Positions 1-7,582 of a DNA stretch of 35,385 nt are shown here, one piece after another. Location of the stretch: the NCBI RefSeq assembly GCF_000716535.1, contig NZ_JNWV01000063.1, positions 1 to 35,385 of the forward strand, read 5' to 3'. The translations under genes were made by a program, and so were the position numbers. Position 1 is the stretch's first letter, and each line of letters starts with the position of its first letter. Source of the DNA: Streptomyces flaveolus (GTDB taxonomy: Bacteria > Actinomycetota > Actinomycetes > Streptomycetales > Streptomycetaceae). The notes beneath the pieces are model-generated. The model saw only the letters and a list, made by a program, of their open reading frames with translations. It searched no databases and was not told the origin of the DNA.

Positions 1-99
1 AGCGCCAGATGTACGGCCGCGCGAGCTTCCCCCTCCTCCGCCACCGCATCCTCCTGGGCTGACCACACCCGCCGTCACCACCGACTACGGAACAGACCC
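1..99 (+). mobile_element. Right end of an ISL3-like insertion sequence (partial, runs off the window)
   Basis: The window opens inside a transposase reading frame and the likely element end follows it. At 85-99 the sequence ctacggaacagaccc looks like an ISL3-type terminal repeat, which would read gggtctgttccgtag inward. The left end lies outside the window, so the terminal repeat cannot be paired and the exact end is inferred. Confidence 0.5.
3..62 (+). CDS. ISL3-family transposase, C-terminal end only
   Basis: Nineteen codons then TGA at 60-62. The readable tail is RQMYGRASFPLLRHRILLG, which matches the very conserved last residues of Streptomyces ISL3-family DDE transposases (the RQMYGRA..LLR.R.LL ending). 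Everything upstream, including the catalytic domain, lies outside the window, so activity cannot be judged. The family assignment rests on this short tail plus the terminal-repeat-like sequence just downstream. Confidence 0.65.
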   Translation, partial: RQMYGRASFPLLRHRILLG

Positions 100-653
100 G
101 CTCGTTTGACAGACCCGATGAGCTGGCCCGCGGCTGCCAGGTCGCCGGGCTGCCAGACAAAGGCGCGACGGGAGGTCGCGTCGGTTGCGGCGAGATGGAT
201 GTGCTCAGTGGGCGGGGCGACGGTGGAGAAGCCCGATGAGGCGATGGCGAGGTGGTGGGTGGTGCCGTCGGGTGAGGTGACCCGCAGGACGTCGCCCTTG
301 GACAGGGAGCGGACATCGGCGGGCCAGGACTGGCCGTGGTCGTCGCTTGCGTGACGGTTGCCGACGACGAAGGCGGCGTCGGCCGCCTGGTGAATGCTGC
401 TCGCCCTGCCGGTGGTGAAAACCAGGCGCAGCGGGGTGCCGTCGGAGCGGGTGGCCTGCGCGACCGTGTGGCCCTGGCGATAGCCGTTGAAGTGGTCCGG
501 GGCGGCATTCATGTGGGCGGTGACGGTGTAGGTGTCACGCGGGCCGGTCGGTGTTCCGCTGGCGGGGGGTGGCGTGCCGGGCCGGCCGGGCGGGGTGTGT
601 GTGGTGTCGATGCGGGCGGTGACGGCATAGGGCTGGTGCACGGAGGTCGTCAC
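75..653 (-). CDS. Uncharacterised protein, 3' end replaced by the ISL3 element
   Basis: I do not recognise a domain. The frame opens further upstream, but GTG at 651-653 is chosen because a GGGAG ribosome site lies 10 nt before it and because the upstream residues are arginine/proline-rich shadow sequence. That gives 192 aa beginning VTTSVHQPYAVTARIDTT. The middle is a soluble beta-rich sequence (GTPLRLVFTTGR, TSPDGTTHHLAIASS, TEHIHLAATD) with no signal peptide or membrane segment. The last residues, GLFRSRW, are encoded by the presumed IS terminal sequence at 75-99, so the natural C-terminus has been lost and the present stop is borrowed from the IS. It may still be expressed, but probably in truncated form. 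Confidence 0.6.
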   Translation of the reverse strand: MTTSVHQPYAVTARIDTTHTPPGRPGTPPPASGTPTGPRDTYTVTAHMNAAPDHFNGYRQGHTVAQATRSDGTPLRLVFTTGRASSIHQAADAAFVVGNRHASDDHGQSWPADVRSLSKGDVLRVTSPDGTTHHLAIASSGFSTVAPPTEHIHLAATDATSRRAFVWQPGDLAAAGQLIGSVKRAGLFRSRW

Positions 654-866
654 GGCGGGGAAACTCCCATCAGAGGGCGCGGCTGGGTGACGGGGGCGAC
701 GGTGCGACGGCGGCCGGCTAGGCAGGCAACACCCACACCGGGTGTGTTGACGGCGGGAACTGCGAGACCTCATCCGGACGCCGCTGGCAGGCGGGTATGC
801 GAGCGGCCCCGCGCCCCGGAACGGATGTCCGGGCACGAGGCCAGGAGGCTGGCAGGTGGTGAGCGG

Positions 867-1185
867 CTACTGCGGAATCGCGTCCCAGTCGATACGCCTC
901 GCGCCGCCCGCGAGTTGGGCGAGCGCGGCCAGCACGGTGGATGCCTTGGTGCAGGAGGCGAAGAGCCGCCCGGCGTCGTTGCCGGTCAGGTGCAGCTCCT
1001 GCTGGGCGACGATCCAGACGGGCAGGGGCTGGCTGCCGGGCTTGTAGGCGAGGGTCTGGGTGGCGCGGCTGCCGTGGGTGTCGGTTGGATCGTCGACGAC
1101 TTCGAGGGTGTGGCCGGTGAAGTGGGCGGCGTATCCGGCGACGCACAGGGTCGTCTTGCACGGCGTTATGTGACCTGTACGGGTG
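867..1185 (-). pseudogene. Fragment of an uncharacterised actinobacterial protein, 5' end missing
   Basis: On the minus strand, codons with strong G/C third positions run from about 1165 to the TAG at 867-869. They read TTLCVAGYAAHFTGHTLEVV, then a segment containing QPLPVWIVAQQELHLTG, RLFASCTKAS and a final GARRIDWDAIPQ. The frame is closed upstream by TGA at about 1186-1188, and no start codon with a ribosome site precedes it. About 95 to 100 residues of an original protein remain. It lies upstream of, and in the same direction as, the 75-653 gene, so the two may once have formed an operon. No function can be assigned. Confidence 0.55.
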
Positions 1186-1553
1186 TCTCAGACCCAAGGT
1201 GTCTCAGGCGGTGCACCTCCGTAGACGAGACGCGTTCGCCGCCGATGGTTCGGGGAGCCGAGGAAGGAGATAGGGTCGTGCGGCCGTTGTCTGGTCCCAA
1301 CGCTGTGTAGGCAGTCCCCGCTCTCCTGTAGGCGATTGCGCCCGCGTTCCAGTTTTCTGTAGGCAGGTTCCGAGTCCGTCGGCCTTGTGTCGGTGGCTGA
1401 GGGCTCCTACGGTCGTGCCGTCAGTCGGCGGCATTCCGGAGGCCCGGAGTCCTGCCCCAGCTATGTGTAGGGAGTCCCACGCTTTTGGTGGGTGAGTGGC
1501 CCGCGTTCCGGTGATGTGTAGGCGGGATCTGCATCTGATGGCACGAATTATGC
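1186..1553. repeat. Non-coding spacer with five scattered TGTAGG motifs
   Basis: No convincing gene. The hexamer tgtagg recurs at 1306, 1327, 1358, 1466 and 1517, usually inside a longer gtgtaggcag-like unit. The context cgcgttcc(a/g)g precedes two copies (around 1343 and 1502). Spacings of 21, 31, 108 and 51 nt are irregular and the units are imperfect. The region reads as degenerate interspersed repeats, either a decayed array or a mobile-element end. Open frames here on either strand have no ribosome site and poor codon use. Confidence 0.4.
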
Positions 1554-1568
1554 TGAGGCCCCGCCTCA
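1554..1568. promoter_or_regulatory. Perfect inverted repeat just upstream of the 1586 gene (candidate operator)
   Basis: tgaggc-ccc-gcctca is a perfect 6-bp inverted repeat with a 3-nt spacer. It ends 6 nt before the AGGGAG ribosome site (1575-1580) of the following gene. Its position suits a repressor site or a small mRNA hairpin. This is inference from position only. Confidence 0.35.
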
Positions 1569-1585
1569 TCAGCTCAGGGAGCTTC

Positions 1586-2536
1586 GTGCCGCCGTCCTTC
1601 GCTCATCAGATAACCAAGTACAACCCCGCCGACCGTGACGAGCGCGGGCACTACACGGGTGCTGAGGACACGGTGAGCGACCACGGACCGGTCGAGGCGG
1701 CCTACTTGCAAGCGATCGCCGCCTTCGCACGGGAAGCGGGCATCGACACACTGGAGATCCGTGAACCCGAGGTCACCGGCTTCGTCAACTTCGGCCTGGA
1801 AGAACCGCTTGACGGCCATGGCCTCGCCGGCCTGTTCCCGCCGGACCTGACTGGCTACTACGACGGCGCCGAAGTTTCACTGTCTGTAGCGTTGGAGCTG
1901 GTGCGGACCATGCTTCGCGACGAGGGTGCTTGGTGCCGGTTGGAGCGCGAGGACACGTTCACCATCCACGTCGGGTGGGACCAGTACGTGTACGTCAGCA
2001 GCGACCGACCCTGCGACGCAGCGGTCGCCCAGACACGTGAACTCGGCCTGTTTGCACAACCGATCAGCGCCTCCCCCTACGCGGCTGATCTTGAGGAACC
2101 TGAAGTGACCGAGGCTGCCGACGAGGACTTCTGGGAACGAGTCCGCGTCGAACTCGCGTCGCAACAGACGCTGCTCCTGGAAGAGGCCTACGTCCGTAAC
2201 GCGACCCGTTGGTACCGCCTCACCGCGAGCAATCTCGACCCGGTACGCGCTGGGCTCGGTCCTCGCGCGCTCCTGACGATCTGGCCGGACCTCAACCCCG
2301 ATGTCGACGAGGTCCTTGCTGCGCTGCCCGCGGACGCCCCCATGGACTTCGTCTGGGAGGCACCAAACAGAACGATCCGCCACGTCACCATCGACGAAAC
2401 CGATCCCCAACAGCTCGCCTCCCTGGTCGCGGGCGCGAAAGCAGCCTGCTCTTTGCCCCTGATTCTCGACGAGCGCCAACCGCTGTTCCATGCTGCCTTG
2501 CCGGATAGCGACGGCGTGCTGCGCGCCAGGTGGTGA
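1586..2536 (+). CDS. Uncharacterised actinobacterial protein (316 aa), possibly lacking a C-terminal RNA-binding part
   Basis: GTG at 1586 is preferred over an in-frame ATG at 1496 because AGGGAG sits at 1575-1580 and the residues from VPPSFAHQITKYNPADRD onward are the conserved-looking start. The protein is acidic, soluble and without membrane segments. It contains EDTVSDHGPVEAAYLQA, GLAGLFPPDLTGYYDGAEV and VGWDQYVYVSSDRPC, and ends PDSDGVLRARW. From memory, related Streptomyces proteins continue past this ending into S1-type RNA-binding repeats; no S1-like sequence follows here, so it may be a shortened form. That comparison is recall and was not checked. It stands alone, 171 nt before the ADP-ribosylglycohydrolase gene in the same direction. 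Confidence 0.75.
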   Translation: MPPSFAHQITKYNPADRDERGHYTGAEDTVSDHGPVEAAYLQAIAAFAREAGIDTLEIREPEVTGFVNFGLEEPLDGHGLAGLFPPDLTGYYDGAEVSLSVALELVRTMLRDEGAWCRLEREDTFTIHVGWDQYVYVSSDRPCDAAVAQTRELGLFAQPISASPYAADLEEPEVTEAADEDFWERVRVELASQQTLLLEEAYVRNATRWYRLTASNLDPVRAGLGPRALLTIWPDLNPDVDEVLAALPADAPMDFVWEAPNRTIRHVTIDETDPQQLASLVAGAKAACSLPLILDERQPLFHAALPDSDGVLRARW

Positions 2537-2707
2537 CTAGGCCACCGCTGGCGCCGTGAGCGACTCATCGTCCTGCCTACGGCCGAGTGGGACATTGGCC
2601 GCTCTCGTGTCCCGCTCAACTCTAGGCACCGCAGGTCAAGGTCCTCGCCCTGCCCACACTTATCTGGGACAGGACAGCCGTCGGCGCGGCGCGGATAACC
2701 TGCGCGA

Positions 2708-3636
2708 ATGAAGTGGATTCAGCGGGCCGCTGGCGCCGTCGTTGGCTCAGCGGTGGGTGACGCTCTGGGCGCCCCCTTCGAGTTTGGCCCCCAGGGAGCG
2801 TTCTCTGCGCGGTTTCCCGCGCCTGGTGCCGGTGGCGAGATGTGCGGAGGTGGTGGCTGGGACCCCGGCGAGGCCACCGACGACACGCAGATGGCCGTCC
2901 TGGTCGCGGAGTCGCTGCTGGAACGGGGCGGGCTGGATCTCCCGGACATCTTCGCCCGCTTCCAGCGGTGGGCGGCATCAGAGCCGAAGGACATCGGCTT
3001 GCAGACCGAAGACGTCCTGACCAACGGCATGCCCTGGTACCTCGCCGCAGCGATCCATTTCCAGGTCAACCAACGAGCAGCCGGAAACGGCTCCTTGATG
3101 CGGGCGTCGACCTCCGCAGTCCACTTCGCGGCCGCCGGCCAAGAAGCCACCATGGAGGCGGCCCGCCGTATCGCTGCCCTCACCCACGGGGACCGCGCGG
3201 CCTGGGAAGCACCGCGATCTTCCACGAGCTCATCCGTGTCACGTTCGAGGACATTGACCCCCTCGCCGCGCTCCCAGACGTCCTGGCTCTTGTCCACCCC
3301 GACCACCGCGGCCGCTACGCCACCGTCCTCGCGCCCGACTGGCACCCCGAGCAGGCGACCGAGTTCAACGGTGCCGTCTGGCCCTGTCTGGGCTCCGCCG
3401 TCTGGGCCCTGCGCACCACGACCGGCTTCGAAGACGCGATACGCGCGGCGATCGACCTCGGCGGTGACACGGACACCGTCGCCGCGGTGACCGGAGGCCT
3501 CGCGGGGGCGTACTACGGGCTGGACGCAATCCCCGCCCGCTGGACCCAACCGCTCCGTGTCCCCCTCCCAGGATTCGACGGACGGGAGCTGCACGCGCCA
3601 GATCTACTCAACCTTGCACACCGCCTCGGAGGCTGA
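2708..3636 (+). pseudogene. ADP-ribosylglycohydrolase family protein, interrupted by a one-base frameshift
   Basis: The family removes ADP-ribose from proteins or small substrates using two metal ions. The first frame (2708 to about 3208) has the family start AVVGSAVGDALGAPFEFG, the metal-binding TDDTQMAVLVAE motif at about residues 57-68, GNGSLMRAS and ALTHGDRAAWE. The C-terminal half continues in the +2 frame from about 3211: TAIFHELIRV, then the diagnostic DLGGDTDTVAAVTGGLAGAY motif, ending at 3636. Adding one base after the GAA codon at 3206-3208 would restore WEGTAIFHE, the expected joining sequence, and a protein of about 309 aa, the usual family length. So the gene carries a single-base deletion, or the assembly has an error here. 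All metal-ligand motifs are otherwise present. No clear ribosome site precedes ATG 2708, and the transcript may be leaderless. Confidence 0.85.
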
Positions 3637-3684
3637 ACCGGGTGCTGTCCCGCACTCTCCACGAACTCCGGCCCTCAGCCGCAG

Positions 3685-4170
3685 TCACTTGACCAGTGGC
3701 TCCGCAAGGAGGACGACTCGATCTGCTTCGACATCGAATCCGAGCACCGGATGACCATGGGCACCCTCCGGATGCATCAGCACCGGCTTACCCAACCGCC
3801 GCCCGATCTCCCGCAAGAAGCCGCAGAACAGTTCAAGTCGCTCCTGCCCCTGCAACTCGCGCAGATCAACGTCGAAATCGATCTCCTCGTCTGAGTAGAA
3901 GCGGAAGATCGCCAGCACATCAGCTCTCAGCCAGACACGCAGGCTCGGGCACTCAGTATCCGCTGGTCGAGACAGTGCAGCCTCCGCCTGGGGCAGGGGA
4001 AGCACCCTCTCTCCTTCGGAGTATTGGCACTTCCAGCCCTTCTCCACGACGAGATCCAGTACCTCCTGCCAGTTATTCCTCGAGGCATCAGGGATACTCA
4101 CGTCCGGTAGCGATCCCATCAGGTCCGGATCGAAGAAACACTTCACGTCATCCCACAGCAGATCAGCCAC
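3685..4170 (-). CDS. Uncharacterised 161-aa protein
   Basis: The start chosen is GTG at 4168-4170, giving VADLLWDDVKCFFDPDLMGS. The open frame extends further upstream, but only through low-quality sequence that enters the IS256 end at about 4231. The protein is acidic and soluble, with repeated D/E and W: RVWLRADVLAIFRFYSDEE, IDFDVDLRELQGQERL, CGFLREIGRRLGKPVLMH and PVLGFDVEADRVVLL. Small acidic one-domain actinobacterial proteins of this shape often sit near polymorphic toxins, so an immunity role is possible, but no toxin gene is adjacent. It lies convergent to the ADP-ribosylglycohydrolase pseudogene. Insertion of IS256 about 60 nt upstream has probably removed its native promoter. Confidence 0.65.
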   Translation of the reverse strand: MADLLWDDVKCFFDPDLMGSLPDVSIPDASRNNWQEVLDLVVEKGWKCQYSEGERVLPLPQAEAALSRPADTECPSLRVWLRADVLAIFRFYSDEEIDFDVDLRELQGQERLELFCGFLREIGRRLGKPVLMHPEGAHGHPVLGFDVEADRVVLLAEPLVK

Positions 4171-4230
4171 ACCGTCATACTGCCTGGCACCCGGCCTCAA
4201 GACAGCCCTATTTTCCCTGGGTTGCGCCCT

Positions 4231-5446
4231 GGGAAGTGGTGTACGGGTTCCCACCTGATCCGGCTGTTTGGCCTGGCGTCGGAGTGAGGGCCCGGATATG
4301 AGAACGGCCACCGGCTGATCTTCGAGTTGTCGAAGCTCGAAGGAGATCAGCACGATGACCGCACCTGACAGTCTGCCCCTGCACGCCCTCGCCGAGGAGA
4401 ACCTTGCCGCGGCGAGTCCCGATCTGCTGCGCGCGATGGTCAAGACGTTCGCCGACGCGCTCATGTCGGCGGAGGCCGACGCGCTCTGCAACGCCGAGTA
4501 CGGGCAGGTCAGCGACAAACGCGTCAACCACCGCAACGGCTACCGCCCGCGCGAGTGGGACACCCGCGCTGGGACCGTCGAGCTCGCCGTTCCCAAGCTG
4601 AGGCAGGGCAGCTACTTCCCGCACTGGCTGCTCGAGCGCCGCCGCCGGGCCGAACAGGCCCTGATCTCGGTGGTCGCCACCGCCTACCTGCTCGGTGTCT
4701 CCACCCGCCGAGTGGAGAAGCTCGCCGAGTCCCTCGGGGTGACGCAGTTGTCGAAGTCCCAGGTCAGCGCGATGGCCAAGCACCTGGACGAGCAGGTCAC
4801 CGCCTTTCGCAACCGGCCCCTGGACGCCGGCCCGTACTCGTTCGTCTGGGTCGACGCGCTCACCCAGAAGGTCCGCGAGGGCGGCCGCATCGTCAACGTG
4901 CACGCGCTGATCGCGGTCGGCGTCAACGCCGACGGCCACCGCGAGATCCTCGGCCTGGACGTCGCCACCACCGAGGACGGCGCCGGCTGGCTGGCCTTCC
5001 TGCGTTCCCTGATCGCCCGTGGCCTGTCCGGCGTCCAGCTCGTCATCTCCGACGCCCACGCCGGCCTCGTCGACGCGATCGGTGCGGTGCTGCCCGGCGC
5101 CTCGTGGCAGCGCTGCCGCACCCACTACGCGAGGAACCTGCTGAGCCAGGTCCCGAAGTCGGCCCAGCCCTGGGTGGCCACGCTGCTGCGGACGGTCTTC
5201 GAACAGCCCGACACCGACGCGGTCCAAACACAGATGCGGCACGTCCTGGACGCGCTGGAGGCCAAATTCCCCAAGGCCGCAGCCCACTTGGACGCCTCCC
5301 AGCACGACCTGTTGGCCTTCACCGCCTTCCCGCGGGAGATCTGGAGGCAGATCTGGTCGAACAACCCGCAGGAACGGCTGAACAAGGAGATCCGCCGCCG
5401 CACCGACGTGGTCGGCATCTTCCCCGACCGCACCGCCGTCATCCCC
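4231..5446 (+). mobile_element. IS256-family insertion sequence, 3' end deleted
   Basis: The left end is placed at about 4231 (gggaagtggtgtac) because coding sequence of the neighbouring gene stops before it and the transposase leader follows. The right side is lost: in the 5441-5450 interval transposase sequence changes abruptly into integrative-element sequence, and no right terminal repeat is present. The boundary on the left is approximate. Confidence 0.65.
4355..5446 (+). pseudogene. IS256-family (mutator-type) transposase, C-terminally truncated
   Basis: ATG 4355 follows AAGGAG about 10 nt upstream. The product shows the family order: NAEYGQ and HRNGYRPREWDTRAGT near the N-terminus; the first catalytic Asp in SFVWVDALTQKVREGGR; the second in GVQLVISDAHAGLVDAIG; the C/H region WQRCRTHYARNLL; and the catalytic Glu region IWSNNPQERLNKEIRRRTDV with VGIFPDRTA. 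The frame then runs into foreign sequence after about residue 364, so roughly 40 to 50 C-terminal residues of the usual 400-plus are replaced by a meaningless proline/arginine-rich extension to 6100. DDE residues are present, but the lost C-terminus and missing right terminal repeat mean the element should be immobile by itself. Confidence 0.9.
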
Positions 5447-5448
5447 CC

Positions 5449-5777
5449 ATGGACCTGTCCGTCGTCGGGCTCCTGGTCGCGCTGCGGTTCCTGGCCCTGC
5501 GCGGCGTGTCCAGGGCGGACTTGTCGTCGTCGACTCCCCGGCCGAGGAACCACAGCCCGCTCCGACTCCGGCCCCGGCCGCTACTCCGCCCATCACTGTC
5601 GCCAAGACGCCCCGACCCGCCTCCGGCCCGGCCCTGCCTGCCGCCCTGCTGGACGCGGCCCGGCGCATCGCGGACACCCACCGCACAGAGCACGGAACCC
5701 CGATCACCGCCGCCCATCTGGGAACGCGCATGGGTGTCGCCCTTCCGGTGGCCACCGCCGCGCTCGCTCAGCTCTGA
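5449..5777 (+). pseudogene. 3' remnant of an integrative-element membrane protein gene (DUF2637-like), frameshifted
   Basis: From ATG 5449 a frame with excellent codon use encodes a hydrophobic stretch, LSVVGLLVALRFLALRGVS. Near 5512 the coding frame moves by -1 and continues as GGLVVVDSPAEEPQ, a proline/alanine linker, then LPAALLDAARRIADTHRTE and HGTPITAAHLGTRMGVALPV, ending TAALAQL and TGA at 5775-5777. This tail closely resembles the C-terminal helix-turn-helix-like end of the DUF2637-type proteins that precede repSA in Streptomyces integrative elements (recalled, not searched). The 5' part is lost at the IS256 junction, and a frameshift breaks what is left. Confidence 0.6.
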
Positions 5778-5927
5778 GCCCCGCGCCCACGCCGCCCGCA
5801 TCACCCCTCGCTGACCCCACGCCCGCCATGGGCCTGGTTCGTCATGCCCCCAGCAGCACCAACACGCCTCCCTGCCTGGTTGGTTGCTGCTCGGGGCCCC
5901 CACCCCGACAGAAGGGACAAGCCCCGA

Positions 5928-7358
5928 ATGGTCACCCTGGACCTGCGCCACGTGGCAAGCCCCGCCGTGCGGGACCTGCTCCACCTCGTCAACCACCCCG
6001 ACTTCGACCGCGCACAGCAGCAGATCGAACACCTCGGCGGCTGCACCGAACCCGTCCGCCTGACCGGCCAGAGCACCACCGTCGACACCACGACCGGTGA
6101 GGTGCTGCGCTCCTACACCGCTTCCGACGAGCCCACCGGCAGCCTGCTGACCACGTGCGGCAACCGCCGTGCCTCACGCTGCTCGGCCTGCTCCCGCCTC
6201 TACGCCGCCGACACCTACCACCTCATCCGCGCTGGCCTCTCCGGCGGCAAGACCGTCCCCGACACCGTCCGCACCCACCCCCGCGTCTTCGCCACCCTCA
6301 CCGCCCCCTCCTTCGGCCCCGTCCACAACCGCCCCGACGCACGGCCCTGCCGCTGCGGAATCCGCCACGAGCCCACGGACCCATTGCTCGGCACACCGCT
6401 CAAGCCGGCGACGTACGACTACGCGGGCGCAGTCCTCTTCAACGCCCACGCCGGAGCCTTGTGGGCCCGCTTCACTACTTACCTGCGCCGCGAGCTCGCC
6501 GTCCGGCTCGGCCTCACCCAGAAGGCAGCCCGCACGGTTCTGCGGGTGTCCTTCGCCAAGGTTGCCGAGTACCAGAAGCGTGGCCTGGTCCACTTCCACG
6601 CTGTGATCCGCCTCGACGGCCCCGACGGCAGCACCCAGCCCCCGCCCTCGTACGCCACCGTCGCCGTGCTCACTGACGCCATCCGCGCCGCCGCATCGCG
6701 CGCCCGCATCTCCGTCACCTCGGACGCGGTCGGGGAACGCGAACTCACCTGGGGCCAGCAGCTCGACGTACGCGAGATCGCCGCCTTCGGCACCGAAACC
6801 GAACTCACCGACCAGGCGGTCGCCGCCTACATCGCCAAGTACGCCACCAAGTCCGCCGACGCCTCCGGTGCCCTCGACCGCGCCCTGTACTGCCGCCCCT
6901 GCCACGGACGCGGCGCCACCCTCCTGCCCCACGGAACCCCGCTCCCCTGCACCGCCTGCGACGGCACCGGGCAGGTGCGGCCGTTGCCCCGGCTCGCCGT
7001 CGCCCGGCACGTGCGGCAGATGATCCGCACCTGCTGGGAGCTGGGCCGCCTGCCGGAGTTCGCCGACCTCAAGCTCTGGAAGTGGGCGCACATGCTCGGC
7101 TTCCGGGGCCACTTCTCCACCAAGTCCCGCAGTTACTCCACCACCCTGGGCGCGCTGCGCGCCGCCCGCCGCACCTGGCGCACCGAACAGGCCCACACGC
7201 ATGCCGGCCTGACCGAGCACGACCCGGCCACCATGCTCGTCGTCGGCCAGTGGGACTACCTCGGTTCGGGCTACAGCCCCGGCGCCGCGCTCCTCGCCGC
7301 CCACGTCTGGCACCGCAGGGAACTGGAACGGCACTTCGCAGCCGAAGGGGGTTGCTAA
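5928..7358 (+). CDS. repSA: Replication initiator protein RepSA-like (rolling-circle type)
   Basis: ATG 5928 is preferred to an in-frame ATG at 5844 because GAAGGGA precedes it and the first 28 upstream residues are not conserved-looking. The product is 476 aa. Near residues 70-90 TCGNRRASRCSACSRLY gives a Cys cluster. RGLVHFHAVIRLDG (about residue 205-220) carries an HFH motif typical of HUH nucleases. YIAKYATKSAD supplies the tyrosine expected to nick the origin. CRPCHGRG..CTACDGTG resembles a DnaJ-type zinc ribbon. In pSAM2 the homologue starts replication of the excised circle. The stop overlaps the xis start by one base, so the three genes form one translationally coupled unit. It appears intact. 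Confidence 0.88.
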   Translation: MVTLDLRHVASPAVRDLLHLVNHPDFDRAQQQIEHLGGCTEPVRLTGQSTTVDTTTGEVLRSYTASDEPTGSLLTTCGNRRASRCSACSRLYAADTYHLIRAGLSGGKTVPDTVRTHPRVFATLTAPSFGPVHNRPDARPCRCGIRHEPTDPLLGTPLKPATYDYAGAVLFNAHAGALWARFTTYLRRELAVRLGLTQKAARTVLRVSFAKVAEYQKRGLVHFHAVIRLDGPDGSTQPPPSYATVAVLTDAIRAAASRARISVTSDAVGERELTWGQQLDVREIAAFGTETELTDQAVAAYIAKYATKSADASGALDRALYCRPCHGRGATLLPHGTPLPCTACDGTGQVRPLPRLAVARHVRQMIRTCWELGRLPEFADLKLWKWAHMLGFRGHFSTKSRSYSTTLGALRAARRTWRTEQAHTHAGLTEHDPATMLVVGQWDYLGSGYSPGAALLAAHVWHRRELERHFAAEGGC

Positions 7359-7582
7359 TGGCCTCGCCCCTGCTCACGGCTCCCCGCGCGGAGACGGCAC
7401 CGGCGCTGGACCTACTCACGGTGCCCCAGGTGATGGCCCGCCTCCAGCTCGGCCGCTCCGCCGTCTACGAACTGCTCCGCACCGGCCAACTCGCCTCGAT
7501 CACCCTCGGCCGCGCCCGCCGCATCCCCACCCACGCCCTGACCGACTTCATCCGCACCCGCCTCGAACAGGACGCCGCCTGA
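7358..7582 (+). CDS. xis: Excisionase (helix-turn-helix, MerR/Xis type)
   Basis: The product is 74 aa, starting at ATG 7358-7360, which overlaps the repSA TAA by one base. The core LLTVPQVMARLQLGRSAVYE with LLRTGQLASITLGRARRIP is the standard winged-helix excisionase fold of the DNA-binding excisionase family, in which the recognition helix is followed by an arginine-rich wing. In pSAM2-like elements Xis acts with Int to excise the element. Its stop overlaps the integrase start (ATGA), which indicates coupled translation. Length and motif are both normal for the family. Confidence 0.88.
   Translation: MASPLLTAPRAETAPALDLLTVPQVMARLQLGRSAVYELLRTGQLASITLGRARRIPTHALTDFIRTRLEQDAA

Noticed and set aside
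336..1310. 324-codon plus-strand frame over the first kilobase
   Set aside because: Gly/Arg/Val-rich antisense of the two minus-strand genes, with no start signal.
1291..1530. CRISPR-like array suggested by recurring tgtagg units
   Set aside because: Units are short and imperfect, spacings are irregular (21 to 108 nt) and no cas gene is present.
4208..5755. 515-codon minus-strand frame opposite the IS256 transposase
   Set aside because: Shadow frame; the plus strand encodes a recognisable transposase.
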